Assembly: GCA_031763025.1 (NCBI GenBank)
Contig: JASSKH010000036.1
Coordinates: 2,715,001-2,779,000 of the forward strand
Reading direction: 5' to 3'
Length of the DNA stretch: 64,000 nucleotides
DNA from: Macrocystis pyrifera
Lineage: Eukaryota > Sar > Phaeophyceae > Laminariales > Laminariaceae
A program made the translations under genes and the position numbers. Shown here piece by piece: positions 11,790 through 24,600 of this stretch. The notes beneath the pieces were generated by a model. That model made no database searches. It was not told the DNA's origin and saw only the letters and a program-made list of their open reading frames with translations. Within the stretch, counting starts at the first letter, position 1; each line of letters starts with the position of its first letter.

Positions 11790-11965
11790 AATGGTTGTAG
11801 TCGTATGACCGTAGACCCTCGCATCCCTACGATGCCGGGGTGGGGCACGTCGGGTTTTCACCGATCAGGCCGACATTGCTTGTACCAACCGCGAAGCGCC
11901 GTGCCGTACTCGACGAGTCGCATGGAGGGTAAGCTGCATTCTACTAAGAACTGCTTGTGAGGCGC
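11790..11965 (+). mobile_element. G-tract-bearing element, internal fragment
   Basis: Contains GTAGTCGTATGACCGTAGAC, GCACGTCGGGTTTTCACCG and GCGAAGCGCCGTG; it lacks the G-run start and the 3' half. Confidence 0.65.
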
Positions 11966-12939
11966 GCGGGAGGGGGGGGGGTTAGGTCTATCACCGTGTT
12001 TTAGTACTGGTAGCTGTGAAGAGGAGCAGCACGGATCCACGCTGCGATTTCCACCCCCAGGCATGAATGTCGTGTCGTGGGATCTGCATCTGTCACGATT
12101 GCTGCGCAATTCGACGCGAGTCGACGAGGGAAGGAAGAGCTGAAGTCTTCTCGCGATAAAAAAGCAAGGCACGAGGGGGAGGAGAGCCTTCTGTGCAACC
12201 GCGGATCTGACATACGACTACAGCAAAAGGGAGAGAGGAAAGAAAAGCGAAGACAGTACATGGGATGGGAGAAGAAACAACAACAACCAAATCTAAATTG
12301 CGGGGGTTATTACTCGAAGTATTATGGAGTGCTATACAGGCAGCTTGCATGATCAATAGGAGGTCGATGAGGCCTACACACCAGTACATATTCTACGTTT
12401 AGCAGCATTCCGACGCGAGAACCGGGGCACGGGCCAAAGGAGCAGTGCTTGTATACCAGAGGGGGCGACCCGCCTTCTGAAAAACGTTCGTGTGTTGCCT
12501 TAGAGATTACGAGTCAATTTGTAGCAGGAGTTTCCACCATCGAACCTAGTTGGCGGCCCGCAACACACCCTCAGTGTATGTGCCTATTGGCCGGGAGGGC
12601 CGGGAGGGCAGGGGGGGGGGGGGGGGGGGGGGCGGGCGTGCGGTTGCAATGAACCACCAAGCGAGGCAAGCGACGGCGTTTTCGTACATCGTGGAAAAAG
12701 ACACGTCTCCACGAGAGGGAGCTGTCAACCTTTGGTCAGGGTTCTCTTGAGTAAACACTACAGTACTTACGAGTGTAGTATTAATTATGGACATATTTAG
12801 CTACTGAACTGTTTCTTACTTTACCACGCATTTGTTGAAAAGGAGAGCGAGGGGGCGTGGAAGCCCCCCCCTCCCCCCAAGAAAGGGATAAGATTGGCGA
12901 AAAAATTATGTGCAAAATATGGAAACTACATTATGAGCA
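11966..12939. other. No gene seen; ~20-bp G tract at 12612-12631
   Basis: Open frames of 60-100 codons on both strands have no family resemblance and no matching splice phases that I could find. Confidence 0.4.
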
Positions 12940-13066
12940 CCGAAACGTTGGGAGGTTTTGCTCTATTAGGGGTAGGAACGGTGCTCCGTCTCGAAAGGGG
13001 TGCGTGGTCAATGGTCAAATGGCCGAGGCAAGCAACAAATGAGTAACCGCCCCCCCCCCGCCCCCG
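12940..13066 (+). repeat. Second G/C-tract family, copy
   Basis: GTTGGGAGGTTTTGCTCTAT, TAGGAACGGTGCTCCGTCTC, GCAACAAATGAGTAACCG, then a C run. Confidence 0.6.
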
Positions 13067-14127
13067 CAGGAGAGTACTGGGCGGGATAGTGGATCGCCCG
13101 GCAAGCGTGCTCATGATCTGGACTCGGCATCCATGGCACGCTTGTAATTACGCGCGGACGCGTTCTACGATGGTAGAGGTAGCACATTTCCGCCATACGG
13201 TTTTCTGATCGACGGGGTTCCTTAACCCAAAATCGTCGGAATGCCAATCTTGTTTCGAAAAATGACGTTTTAGTACGCTTGGGGCCTTGGGATTGTTCGT
13301 CGGGATGCAATTTGATTTTTGCTGTCGAAAGTCAGTTTTCGGGTGAGGCGCGGAGCTCCTCAAGGTCAAGTGAGGAGCCCCAGAAAATTTAGGGTGAACC
13401 CCTATCGTAGAACGCCTCTGCGCTCCCATAGGGACTACGTGGCACGACATTTGAATCATTCGCATACTGCCAGGAGTTGTGGGTGCGCCCTCCTCGTTCG
13501 TCTGTGTATGACATGACGTGCCTGTGCGTTGGGTCTGAACCTTTTTTTTCGTTTTTCCCAAGTCTTAACGTTTCTTACTTACCAGCAGCGCCAGTCGTGG
13601 GAGTTTTTTTTCACCCTCAACGGCAGTACGAACAAGCTGCGAAAACAGGGGTCTTCCCTTCTCCCCGCCCGGTAATTATTTGCAGGGGTGGAAAGTGGCT
13701 CTCTCGATTGAGCGACCACAATTTACTACCTGGTACCCAGGTATTTCGTATGATTTGCTGCCACTGACGTGCCGGGGAGCGCGGGCAGCCCGGAGGCTCA
13801 GCCACACCAGACGTTCTACCGGGGGCGTGTGTACGAGCCATGGACTCGCTTTTCTGTGCGGATCAGATTCCTCTCATGAGGGTGGATGAGTTTATATGAG
13901 AGATTCAATAGATAAGGCGCACTTCTTTCTAGGTCAACACGGAGTGCTATGCACGTTGTTTATGATTTACGATTTACTACTACTGGGTCAAGGAGGGGTG
14001 GGATCTGTCATTTCTCACGAAGTCGAAGGCCACCGGTGGACCACCTGGTGTACAGATGTTTGTGTCCGGTGCGAGGGATGGCACGACGAAGACATAACGC
14101 TGGGGGGAGCACATGGACATGGGCGCA
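13067..14127. other. No gene assigned
   Basis: A 137-codon minus-strand open frame (13148-13561) is the longest reading. It has no recognisable domain and mixed composition, so I do not call it. Confidence 0.35.
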
Positions 14128-14680
14128 GAGCCCAAATCATCTAGATCTCAAGCCGACAAACCACGAGAGCTCACTCAACCACACTCGTTCAAAGCGAACG
14201 AAAAAAACGAGCTCTCAACAATCTGAATCTTTCCACGAGAGCTCTCACTCAACCACCTTAACATTCGTTCAAAGCGACAAAAAAATCGAGCTCTCAACCA
14301 TCTGAACTATTCAAAGCGACAAAGGCTCCCTCAACTCACGGCATTAGGGGTCGCACTTTTTTGGGATGGCCAAATATTTTCTGACCGGTTAACCTTCTCA
14401 AATGAGTGGCTCTTATCAGTATACCGGATAGTGCGATACTTTTCACTCGTACACACTTTTTTTTTAGGACTATATAACTGGTTAGAGCGCATAGAAACGC
14501 TGGTCGGGTTGCGAATACAAAGTTCTTCCAAGTCACGGTGTCGGGTGGGATATTGAGCTCCTGTGACGTGAGGAGTTCGGAAAATAAGGCACCGCCCCTA
14601 CAAGGCACCACCCCTACCGTGGCATTGCTTTGCTCAAAACAACCGAGCCCAAATCATTTGAACTTCAACGCGACAAAATT
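14128..14680 (+). repeat. Degenerate ~80-bp tandem repeats with flanking direct repeat
   Basis: Units with ACGAGAGCTC, CACTCAACCAC, GTTCAAAGCGA and CGAGCTCTCAAC repeat at about 14164, 14258 and (partly) 14309. A GAGCCCAAATCAT segment flanks the area at 14130 and 14646. Confidence 0.55.
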
Positions 14681-15692
14681 GGATGGTGCGCCGGGGACGC
14701 CCGACGCTCGTTTTCGGCTGTAGGTGCCGGCGAGCTGCGCGCTACTCGTTGGTCATGAACTGTCGTTCCATTGGCCCCGGAATGTCGAGAGCGGGATTGC
14801 GTGTGTCACACATTCAGCCGAGCGTACTTCATTTCACCAACAACGTTCGACTTCTGAACCAAAGCGTAGCACCTGCTAGCGTCCATGCGACGCGATCTTT
14901 GCCGCGCATGGCGAAGCCTCCACACATTCGCGGTAGTAAATGTCGATGTAAAGTCATACCGGTAAATATTAACTCATTGCAACTTTCGAGCCAAAAAAAG
15001 GAAATTACCAAAACCAGACCACGACGTGAGAAGGCAAGGCCCAAGAGCGCAGATGCTTCATCTCGCTTACCGCACGCGCGCCGGATGTACATACATACTT
15101 GAATTGTTATTACAAGCCGATTCTATTACACGCATATATGTCGCCGACCTTCCCCCCCACCCGCCGATTTTGTTATTTTTTACCTCTCAAAAGTGTCCCC
15201 CGAGACGCTCCCCGATACATCCCTCCGCCTCTTTCCCGCCGGCATTACCGAACCTGCAAAACCACCAGGGTTCCACCCTACCAGGGGTTGTCTCTTCTCT
15301 CCCCCCCCCCTTCGAGGCAACACGGGCTAACCCCAAATCTACACAACGCCCCTGCCTCCGTCCCTCCGCCCACGAACCAATTACCGCACATACGGTGCGT
15401 GTACGTTAACAGCGGCAGCGGCAGCAGCGGCAGCAGCGGCAGCAGCACGGTGTGAATACACAACTAAATACGGGAAGCACTCTTATCGCACCAACAATCA
15501 ACCGCCAACCAAAAGCACCGAATCGAACGGAACCGAACCGAGCCGCGCCGCGCCACGCCGCGCAAGACTCGAAGAACCCTTCTCTCTTTTTGTTTATTAT
15601 TTTTCGAGACAAGAAAGAGAGGCCGACCCAGGCATGAAGGAGCATCACAGACATTACTACTACTGTAGGGAGCACCACATAGGAGTTGAGAG
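14681..15692. other. No gene seen (Eaf6 3' flank)
   Basis: Contains a GCAGCGGCA trinucleotide run (15410-15450) and an AACCG-type run (15510-15555). It lies downstream of the Eaf6 stop codon, so part may be its 3' UTR. Confidence 0.4.
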
Positions 15693-18600
15693 CTAGATGC
15701 CGTCGAAGCCGTTGGTCGCCATCGACGTGCCGGACGACCCAGCCCCGTTCCCTTCTCCGCCCTGGGACCCCCCTCCGCCGTACCCGGAGTTGAGGTTCGA
15801 TGGGGCCGAGCTCCGCTTTTTTTTTCTGTTGCGCACATGATAGCGTGGGGATGGCCGAGGGGGCAGGCGAAACGCCGAGAGTGGGCGGCAAGGCAACGCG
15901 TACGAGTGTTTGCGATTTTGCCCAGCTTCGATAATATGGTTGATAGTGCACAGGATAGGATCTCCTCATGACATCCTACTAGAACATTCCGAGAAATTTC
16001 CCAGGCGGTCGGGGTTCGAAAAAATGGTTGGTAGTTCACACGAGCTCCTCACTATCATTATTTTTCCGAGAAATTTCCCGGTCGGGGTTCGACAAAATGG
16101 TTGATAGCGCACACGAGCTCTCCTCATTTTACATCAATAAATTTCTGAGAAAATTTCCCACGCGGTCGGGGTCAGGGTTTGGGTCAAGCTTCAACTTTAA
16201 ACTTCAATCATTTCGTTGAAGATTGGACCAAGTCGTAAACAACCCTCCTGGCGGCGAAAGCCGCGCGGATAAGGGATTCAGCGACGCCGTGAATCAGTCC
16301 GGGATCTTTCAGAAAGGCACTTGCCAGCATAAAAAATACTATGAACAGGTGCAGTGCTAGGTATTCAATGGTGATGGTGTACGTAGCACAAAACACGAGA
16401 GTTACGCGCGAGGCTTTCCGTGGAAACGGAGTGCTTGACCAACAGTACAGATGGTCATAGACGACAGCACCAGTACCCCATCAACACCGTTTGTCCCTTC
16501 CCGCAAGGTAGGTACTTGCCATCCTGCCGCGCGCTCTTGACGCACTCACCTGCACGCTACCGGCAGGGCCGCCGCAGAATGAGGTCGACGCTCGAGCTAG
16601 ACACGCTTGCACCTCAACAGCCAACCCGAAAACACGAGCGCTTTAACAAACACGCCGGGATAGTCTCTTTTTTTTTGTAAGACTCCAAAAGGTGCTGATT
16701 GGGGTCCTATGATGCGAATACACGGCCAACCAATACCGACCAGCTCACCATTCATCCATCCACCCAACGAACCAACCAACAGGCCAACCATACCAACAGA
16801 CCATCCAGCTAGCCAACCATGCAACCAACCAGCTAACCATCCACCCAACCAATCAACTGACCAATCAACAGACCGACCGACCGACCGATGAACGGCCACA
16901 GGTCGGTTTGTTCTTCCGTTCGGCGGGGCGGTATCTCCTACAATTATTCCCTTCTTGTAGAGCCAGTCAATCACGAACACGTCTTCGTACCTTCTTTTTG
17001 TGGCTGTGGCTGTGTCCGTCTGGATGCCGCTTTTTGTGGTGGGATTTATGGCTGCTGCTGCTGCTGCTGTGGTGGTTCGGCGCCGGTACTGCCGGGGCCG
17101 TATGCATGTGCAGTGGCGAGCCTTTCGAGCAAGGGCGACCGCGGCACGGGAAACAAAACAAAAATACGGCAGAGCATCGGGAAATCGGGCAATCGGACAA
17201 TCGAGTCAGTGCGTGCACGTTGCCGCCGGCGAGGCACCATTATCAATGCCTCCCAGCGATCAAGGAAACATCCCATACCCCGCGATTCGGATGATTGCGA
17301 GACGACCTATAACAAGACACCAACACGGCTATAGATCATCGCGAAGAGACGACAAACCTCTCAGGGAGAGCGAGACTATCGCTTGAACTGTCCGTGAGAG
17401 CGCTCGTACTACCGCCGTAGCTACTGTACGACAATCGCGCATCACACTTAGGGGGGAAAAATACGGAGAGGTAATTTTTGCCCCCGTTTTGGGGTGTACA
17501 AAGCACGTGGCTATGCGCACCCCCCCCTAATCGCCCGCACTGTCTGGCTGATCGGTGAAAACGCGAAAAACCGGCGTGCTCCGTCTCGGCATGGTAGGGA
17601 TGCGAGGATTCATGGTCACACGACTACGGCCATGCATGACAATAAGCACCCCCCCCCCCCCCCCTTAGAAGATGAGGGAAATAGACGAATGTGGAGGAGT
17701 TTGATACACTAGATAGCAGCGAGAAAACGATCGCTATCCTAGGAGACAGATGGTGGCCACAGGCGGCGAAACAGGAAGGGGATAAGACTCCCATTTTTTT
17801 CCATGTAATACATGGCAATAACGTAATGAGCGCCCAAAATGTTGGAGGTGTCTCTATCAGGAGTAGAAACGGTGCCGGGTCTCAAAAGGGATGCGTGGTA
17901 AATGGTCAAACGACTAAGGGAAGCAACAAACGAGTACGCCCCCCCCCCCCCCCATCGCCCCCCCCAAATCACTCGCCGCCCGCGTTTGGGTTCGCGCCAT
18001 GTTCGTCTTTCTCAGTGCACGCCGAAAACAAAATATCCGGTAGGGGTACCAGGCATTCTCTTTGCCCACCGTAAGTCCCGTAGGCCAAGGGCTGGGCGTG
18101 TCCGACTCCCTCAGCGGTGCCGTTGGGCGCTGCGGTGCTCGGGTAAATCCCTCGATTTGCGATCATAGCCTGCTGCTGTTCGCGCTTCTTAGCATCATCC
18201 TTGGCGGCTCTGACAACAGCAAAACAACAAAAAAAAAAAAAAAAAAAAACCAAGTGGCAGGCTTAAGGTTACAGCCGTCAGCCAAGAACGTTATTCAAGT
18301 CACGGCATCTATTGTATGATATGCCGCAAGGACTGCTCGGCTTTTTGCAGAAGAAGGTGACAGCGAACACGGCGTAAGACATTTTTCTCAGGTTGTAGTA
18401 CTTTGTCTACTGTAGGACAAAGTTGCGCCGTAATGCAGCAGCAGCAGCAGCAGCAGCAAACGGGGCATCTACGAGAAGGAGGGGCACACTGCTGTGATAC
18501 GTATACCAGGGTATCTGCACAAGGTAAGCATTCGTTTAGAAACAGGTTGTAGCACCCAAGAAGCACAAAACGCATTTTGGATAGCGAGTGAAACCAACGG

Positions 18601-21600
18601 CGAGAAGGCGGAAGATGCGCACCGGTGACATTTCAGGACACACCACGAGTATCAACATGAACAGCTGTGGCCGAGCCCCGTCTATCGCCTCTGTACAAAA
18701 AACAATTTTCCGTTCGGAGTTTTGAGATACCAGTCACACACCTCGGATACATCACCGAGCGCCTGGACTCGGCAGGTGGGTTAGAAATTCCCATGACAAC
18801 ATCACACCCCGGCCAGCTCAATGAGCGATATTCTGGTACCCGGCATAAAGTAGTATAGTATCTGAGACTGTTTAGCATAAACGACAAGCTAGACCCGCAC
18901 AAAAGGGCTTCGGCATATCTGGTACGGTACTAGTTATATACCTGGTATAATACACACTAATAAGACGCCTTTGGTCAGTTTCTTTCGTGGCGATGGAAGA
19001 TTTTGTTCCTTGAAGGGCTCTTTTTTGGTACCAGGCACCAGGTACCATACATATATATATATATAAATGACGCGCCACCACGCACCGTTCGCGTGATCTC
19101 TGCCAGAAAAGAAAGGAGGACTTGCTGAAAATCCTCTCCTCGATGACCTCCATGCGGGGCTTTTTCGGCTGCTCCACGTTCAGCTTACTGCACAGCGGCA
19201 CAGGAATCCAGGGCGAAACGCACCAGATGCCAGACGGCAGGTACCAGGTATACGACCGCAGCAGCAGCAGCAGCAGCAGTTAGTAGGGCAACGGCCAGCA
19301 AAAATAGAAAACGCACTTTCTAGAGGAAGAGGCGTACCCTAAACGGGGGCTTTCGTTGCACTACACAGCAGTATATACCAAGAATACAAGAATCAGTAGT
19401 TACGTTTCCGACGCCACCTCAGGTGAACAGTTGGCGAAAACCGTCAGTGAAAATCACAGTTCGTATAATACGTGTGAAAGCGCAGTCGAAAGGGCTGCTT
19501 GTGCCCTAAAAACCACGACTGGAGGGTTTCCCGTCATGCCCAAGTACTGAAACTGGACATCATAGGCTGCGGGACGCCTACGACAAAAATTAACGACACG
19601 TCTAACGCAAGCGCCAAGCGTGAGGCAATACCTGGTACGTATTTGCCAGTATACTGGTGGTACTCACATACTGGTACTCGTATACCGGTACTGAACACCG
19701 GAAAAGGCGACGCTCGTCACTCTACTGCTCCATACCATTGGCAATGACCTGGTATGAACCACCTTCGAGTATTCCATACGTCCCCATCCCACGGGTACGC
19801 AATAGAGCAGAGCACCTGTCGTGGAAGGACTCGAACCCCCGGATGACGTTCCCGCAGGGGGTTTCCCTGATGTACGATTCTTCGTCGTGGAAGATCTGCG
19901 CCTCCATCTGGGCGAGGCTTTCGTCCAGCTCCCTGCACATGTGCCGTCGCCATCGGAAGGAGGACGAAACAGCAAGCAGTCGTATGTTCAAGCTTCCTTC
20001 AGGGTTTTATCTCACAGGAGTATCTGCTTTCAAGGGGACGCTCGTAGCATCCTCAGGAATGCGCCGTCAAAATACCCGCGCGTAGGCTTTTCGGCAACAT
20101 ATACATACGACTTGGAATTAGACTGAGAGATTTGCAACCAAGATCCGTATGTCGTAGTTGTAGAATAGTTGATGCAAATACAGTATGCAAAAATCCTGAG
20201 CTTTTTACAGGCCTTTTCTGCCCTTTTTTGGGCCCAATAACGTACTATTACGGGGGACCATAGTAAATGGGACCAAATTTTGTTGGTAAAAATAGGGAAA
20301 TATAGAGGTTTTTGTGTGTACCGTAGGTCCTATTTACTATGGTCCCCCGTAATACCCATCATGGTGACGAAGTTTTTCCTCCCGCAGCATCTTCGACGAC
20401 GACTACTGAAGATATATATATATCATCCACCTGGAGAACAGATATCTTTTAGTAAAGCCATTTCTTCATGCGTGATGTAGCCATTGTGCTACGCTCGCTT
20501 GCGTGAAATGAAACCATTTAGCGTTTTTGCAAGCTTTGGGTGCTACTCGCACGCAACTTCGAGCACACAAAAACATCTCGTGAGTCGTTTTTGGCTGCCT
20601 TCGACTGCCGCCTGGCGCACCCGACTCGCTTACACCCCCCACCAGAAACATCCCTCAATTTCGCGGGCTGTAGTTTCCTGCGAGGAGCTGTATAGCTGTC
20701 CGCAAGTGAAGTGCAAACGTTCAGTTGGGTTAGGGTTGTCTTTCGTCTCATTTCGCGCACCCCCAAATTCGACCAAATTCGACCACTGCAGCACCTCTTA
20801 ATCGAGGTGGAGGCCTCCGTTGAGAAGCTGCGGAAGATCAATCTAGAGAGAAAGAACACAAGCTGCTGTGATGAACCTCTTTCAAGTCACGGTCGCTCTC
20901 CGGCATGCACGAACCAGCCGAAGCTCTAAACGCAGCGTGTTCAGAAGTGGCAGTGTGTGTTGTAAATCGCGCCAAGAAACGTGAGAACCGCTTTTTTTGT
21001 TTTTTGATCGCGATTAATCGTCGAAAAAAAAAAGATATCGTATATCGCGATTAATCGTGATATTCGGGCACAAAGCGGTGCATTTCAAGAGGAACCCACG
21101 TTATACAGAACAGGTAGTCAAGGAAGTGCTCAGCACCCGGCGCAGCGGGGCAGTGCAAGTTTGAACCATTCACCATTGCTTGCGTCAAACGTGTAGACTG
21201 AAAACAGGTGCACGCACAGGAATGCAATACACGGAAGCAACGAAACCGATGACGATTTCGGGTGTCTGAGATCCACGTCCAGCCATGATCCCACAACCAG
21301 ACTCGTGTCTATACTGGTATTGGGCATCGCTGAGTCCATGACGCATAAATAAGCGATGTTGGCCTCTTGAGTTGGTTGTTGTATTCGTAACTCTGTACTC
21401 AACATTATTTCACCACCTACGACCACGACCACCCTTTCACTCATCACAGCAAAACAACCACGAGACATAATTCGTGCGCCAATGCATAAAGACGAAGACA
21501 CAATCGTGCATGCAGGAACTGAGACAGTCATCTAGCAAACATAAGTCTTGCTGGATGTCTGTTCTGTAGATATGTATCGGAGGCTTTATTGAATAATCGT

Positions 21601-24600
21601 GATCGCGGGTCAATCTTTTGCGATCACGATCACTAGAAATCGCGATTAAATCGTGATCACAAAACGGGATTTACAACACTGAGACCTATGCCAATGGCAA
21701 CGCGAAGTCCGAAACTTTTTTTTCAAAAATATTGCTTTAAAAAAACAGCCGAAAATATCCTCGTACCGCCGCTATGGGAAAAAAGAGAAAAAATGTTTGA
21801 TATTTCTTCTTTTTTTCCAACGGCTGCAGGCGGCGCAATTTGTTTCCTCTCGTTCCAAATTGTCAACACGCTGATAAAAATCAACTCGTGCGACGATAGA
21901 TGCTCGATCTCGATGTAGACTCAGCCCAAGGCCAACCCGCTTGGTGTCGGGCAAGGCCAACGAGTATAGATGACGGCATCGAAAATGGAAAGTGAATACA
22001 TGCTCTAGGGGGCGAGAGCTTGCCGGCGGAGTCCTGCGGTATCCTCCCAAACCTGAAAAAAAGCCTGTTTTTTGCCATTCGAGACGGATCGAGAAATTTT
22101 GTCTTCTGTTTTGTACACACCAGCGGCTATTTGTTTTTTTATCGCACGCCTGGCCAGCGCCCGCTGCACGTCACTGGCCATTGTGTGAAGACGGTGACCC
22201 AAGGGTGGGTCGGAGCCCCTAACGAGCGCACTCCGTTCAGAATTCATGACGCAATCGTTGGTTTGGTCGATCGATGTCTGTCGAGGACTCGGAATCTCGC
22301 CGCTTCGAACCAAAGATCGGCCTGAGTTTTTCTCAGGCCGATCTTGGCCCAACATCGGCCCCATATTTGCTTTTTTCGGGCTTTTCCAAAAGTTGGGAAC
22401 TTTTTTTTTTTCTGAACGTGCCCACAGGAAGCGTGTTCTAAAATTGTTTGGCGGATATCTTTGGAATTCAAACTTTTTATTGATACTTCGCTTTCCCATT
22501 AGCATAGGTCTGAGCGTGTTAAAATAGCCATGTTTTTTTTTTTTTTTTTTTTCTGTTCCGATAAAAATATCTAGAGATTAGAGCGACCGGAAACCCAGGG
22601 ACCAGGAGACGCTTGGGCGCCAGCGTGGCCTTAACAACACGTATTTGATCGCTTGTGCTTGCTGCGGCGCACCGTCAGGGGCAGGGATCAGCCATACACC
22701 CAAAGCTTATGCTCGTGTATATCTTATGATAGCTCCGTACGACTGTTTTTCAACGTCGGAGGATAATTCATCTACGAAGCCAAGTTTACTGATTCAGTCA
22801 TGCAAGGATAACCTTGACTTTTGTGCATACAACAGCAGTACAGCTATGTGGTTCTTGATTCGGGATGTGTGCGATGCGAGATGCGAAAAAAACCCAAAAT
22901 AATACCGACGGAACATGCCATAAGACCTTTACATAGTCTGCTGGAATACTACTGCTCCAAGTTGCAACAAAGTCCTACAGCAGTAGACAATGCACTCAAG
23001 ACGCGCGGAACGATTCGCGTACTCGCACGAGTACATATTAAATATATGCCAGTCGATACTCGTCCATACTGGTGCGTTATGACGAAGGTCTGGTGTTTGA
23101 TTTGACACGGCGCAGCTCTGTGCTCTGAAAACTGGAGAACGAGGGTAACGAGTGTCGTGCGAAACACAACGTACCTTGTACAATAATCGACCGTTGAGTG
23201 TGCATCAGAATCATACCATCAGACGGTCCGGTCTTGAACACGGCAACACCGCGCTCTTGCTGGAGAACGAGGGTACTGGGTGCTCTGCAACAACGCAACG
23301 TACGAAATGCTCTTGACTGACTTCTGCTGTGTGTAGCCTCGTGACACCACTATTAATATTAATAGGCAGGAACACCCCGACCGGAGACGAAAAAAATGGC
23401 GACCCGCAACTCGCTTATAATCTGATCATTTGTACCAGAGGTATATATTTGTATACTGCTGTAACTGTGGAACTCGTGTGCGTACTGCCGTTTCCTATGC
23501 GGTTCGATTTTTGAGCTTCAGATTTTGACCCGATCGCATTTTCAGATATGAACTTGGGCAAATCGAAAGAGTCTTCCTATGCGGAAAAATCAGATTTATT
23601 GTGCGTGTAGAGATTCGAGCAAACGCCGACACCGACTGCTGTCTTTGTGGTTTGGCGCCGCGAACAGACGCGCTGGGTGCGCTGCCCTGCGCGTAGGACC
23701 CAAGCGTCCGAGCCCACGCTGACTGCCTCTGGTCTGGCGCGAAGAGACGTGCCGAGTGCGCTAGAGTCAACCTGTCTTGACATTTTGTGTTTCATTTTGT
23801 AACTGACTGCTGCTGCTGTACAGCAGTGTAGTCTACGAGTACGTATCCACGGAGAGGTGCGTGCCGAGGGCGCTTCTCTTGGTCTCTGGGCCCGAGCCTG
23901 CGCCAGCCGACTGTAGTCTGGCCACGGAGGGACGCGCCGCCCGCGCGTCGGGCGCGAAGCAACGTCGCCATACAGCTGTGTCACCATCCAACTCATCCAT
24001 CGTTTTGCTGCTGTTTGCTGTCGTGGATAACATCTTGAATTTAAAGAGCATGCCATTTTTCGATTTGAAAATCTGATGCCCCAAGTCGTCGGATTTTGGG
24101 CCCAAAATCCGACGACTTGGGTCATCGGATTCTCAACTCGAATTTTTTTTTCCGGTCGGATTTCGCATATTTGGACTGCATAAGCAGGGTCATTCATTTT
24201 TTAGATCGAAAAATACCAATCTGAAGCTCGAAATCGAGCCGCATACTGTAGGAAACAGCCTAACAAAATGTAATTTCAAATTTGAAATTAGCTTACAGCG
24301 GTACATACACAACAGCAGCACGAGTTCACACACCAGGTACTTCGTAGGTACACAACAGTACCCCCCAGTACCAGGTGTACGAGTAGCAGCAGCCAACCCA
24401 GTAAATGGTAAATAGCAGTGTTACGAGTAGGAGCAGCGACAGCAGCAGCAACATAAACCAGAAGCAGCAGCAGGAACAAAAACCACAACACAACCAGCAG
24501 CAACGTACAACCAGGTAAAACAGCAGCAGCCAGCAGAGGCATCAACACCAGCAGACAAGCAACACTACGTCGGATAAGTATTATAGCCGCAACTCTCGCC

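Noticed and set aside
22005-22505. 166-codon minus-strand open frame in Eaf6 intron 1
   Set aside because: Spans a perfect hairpin, has no domain I recognise and no splice context; probably repeat-derived.
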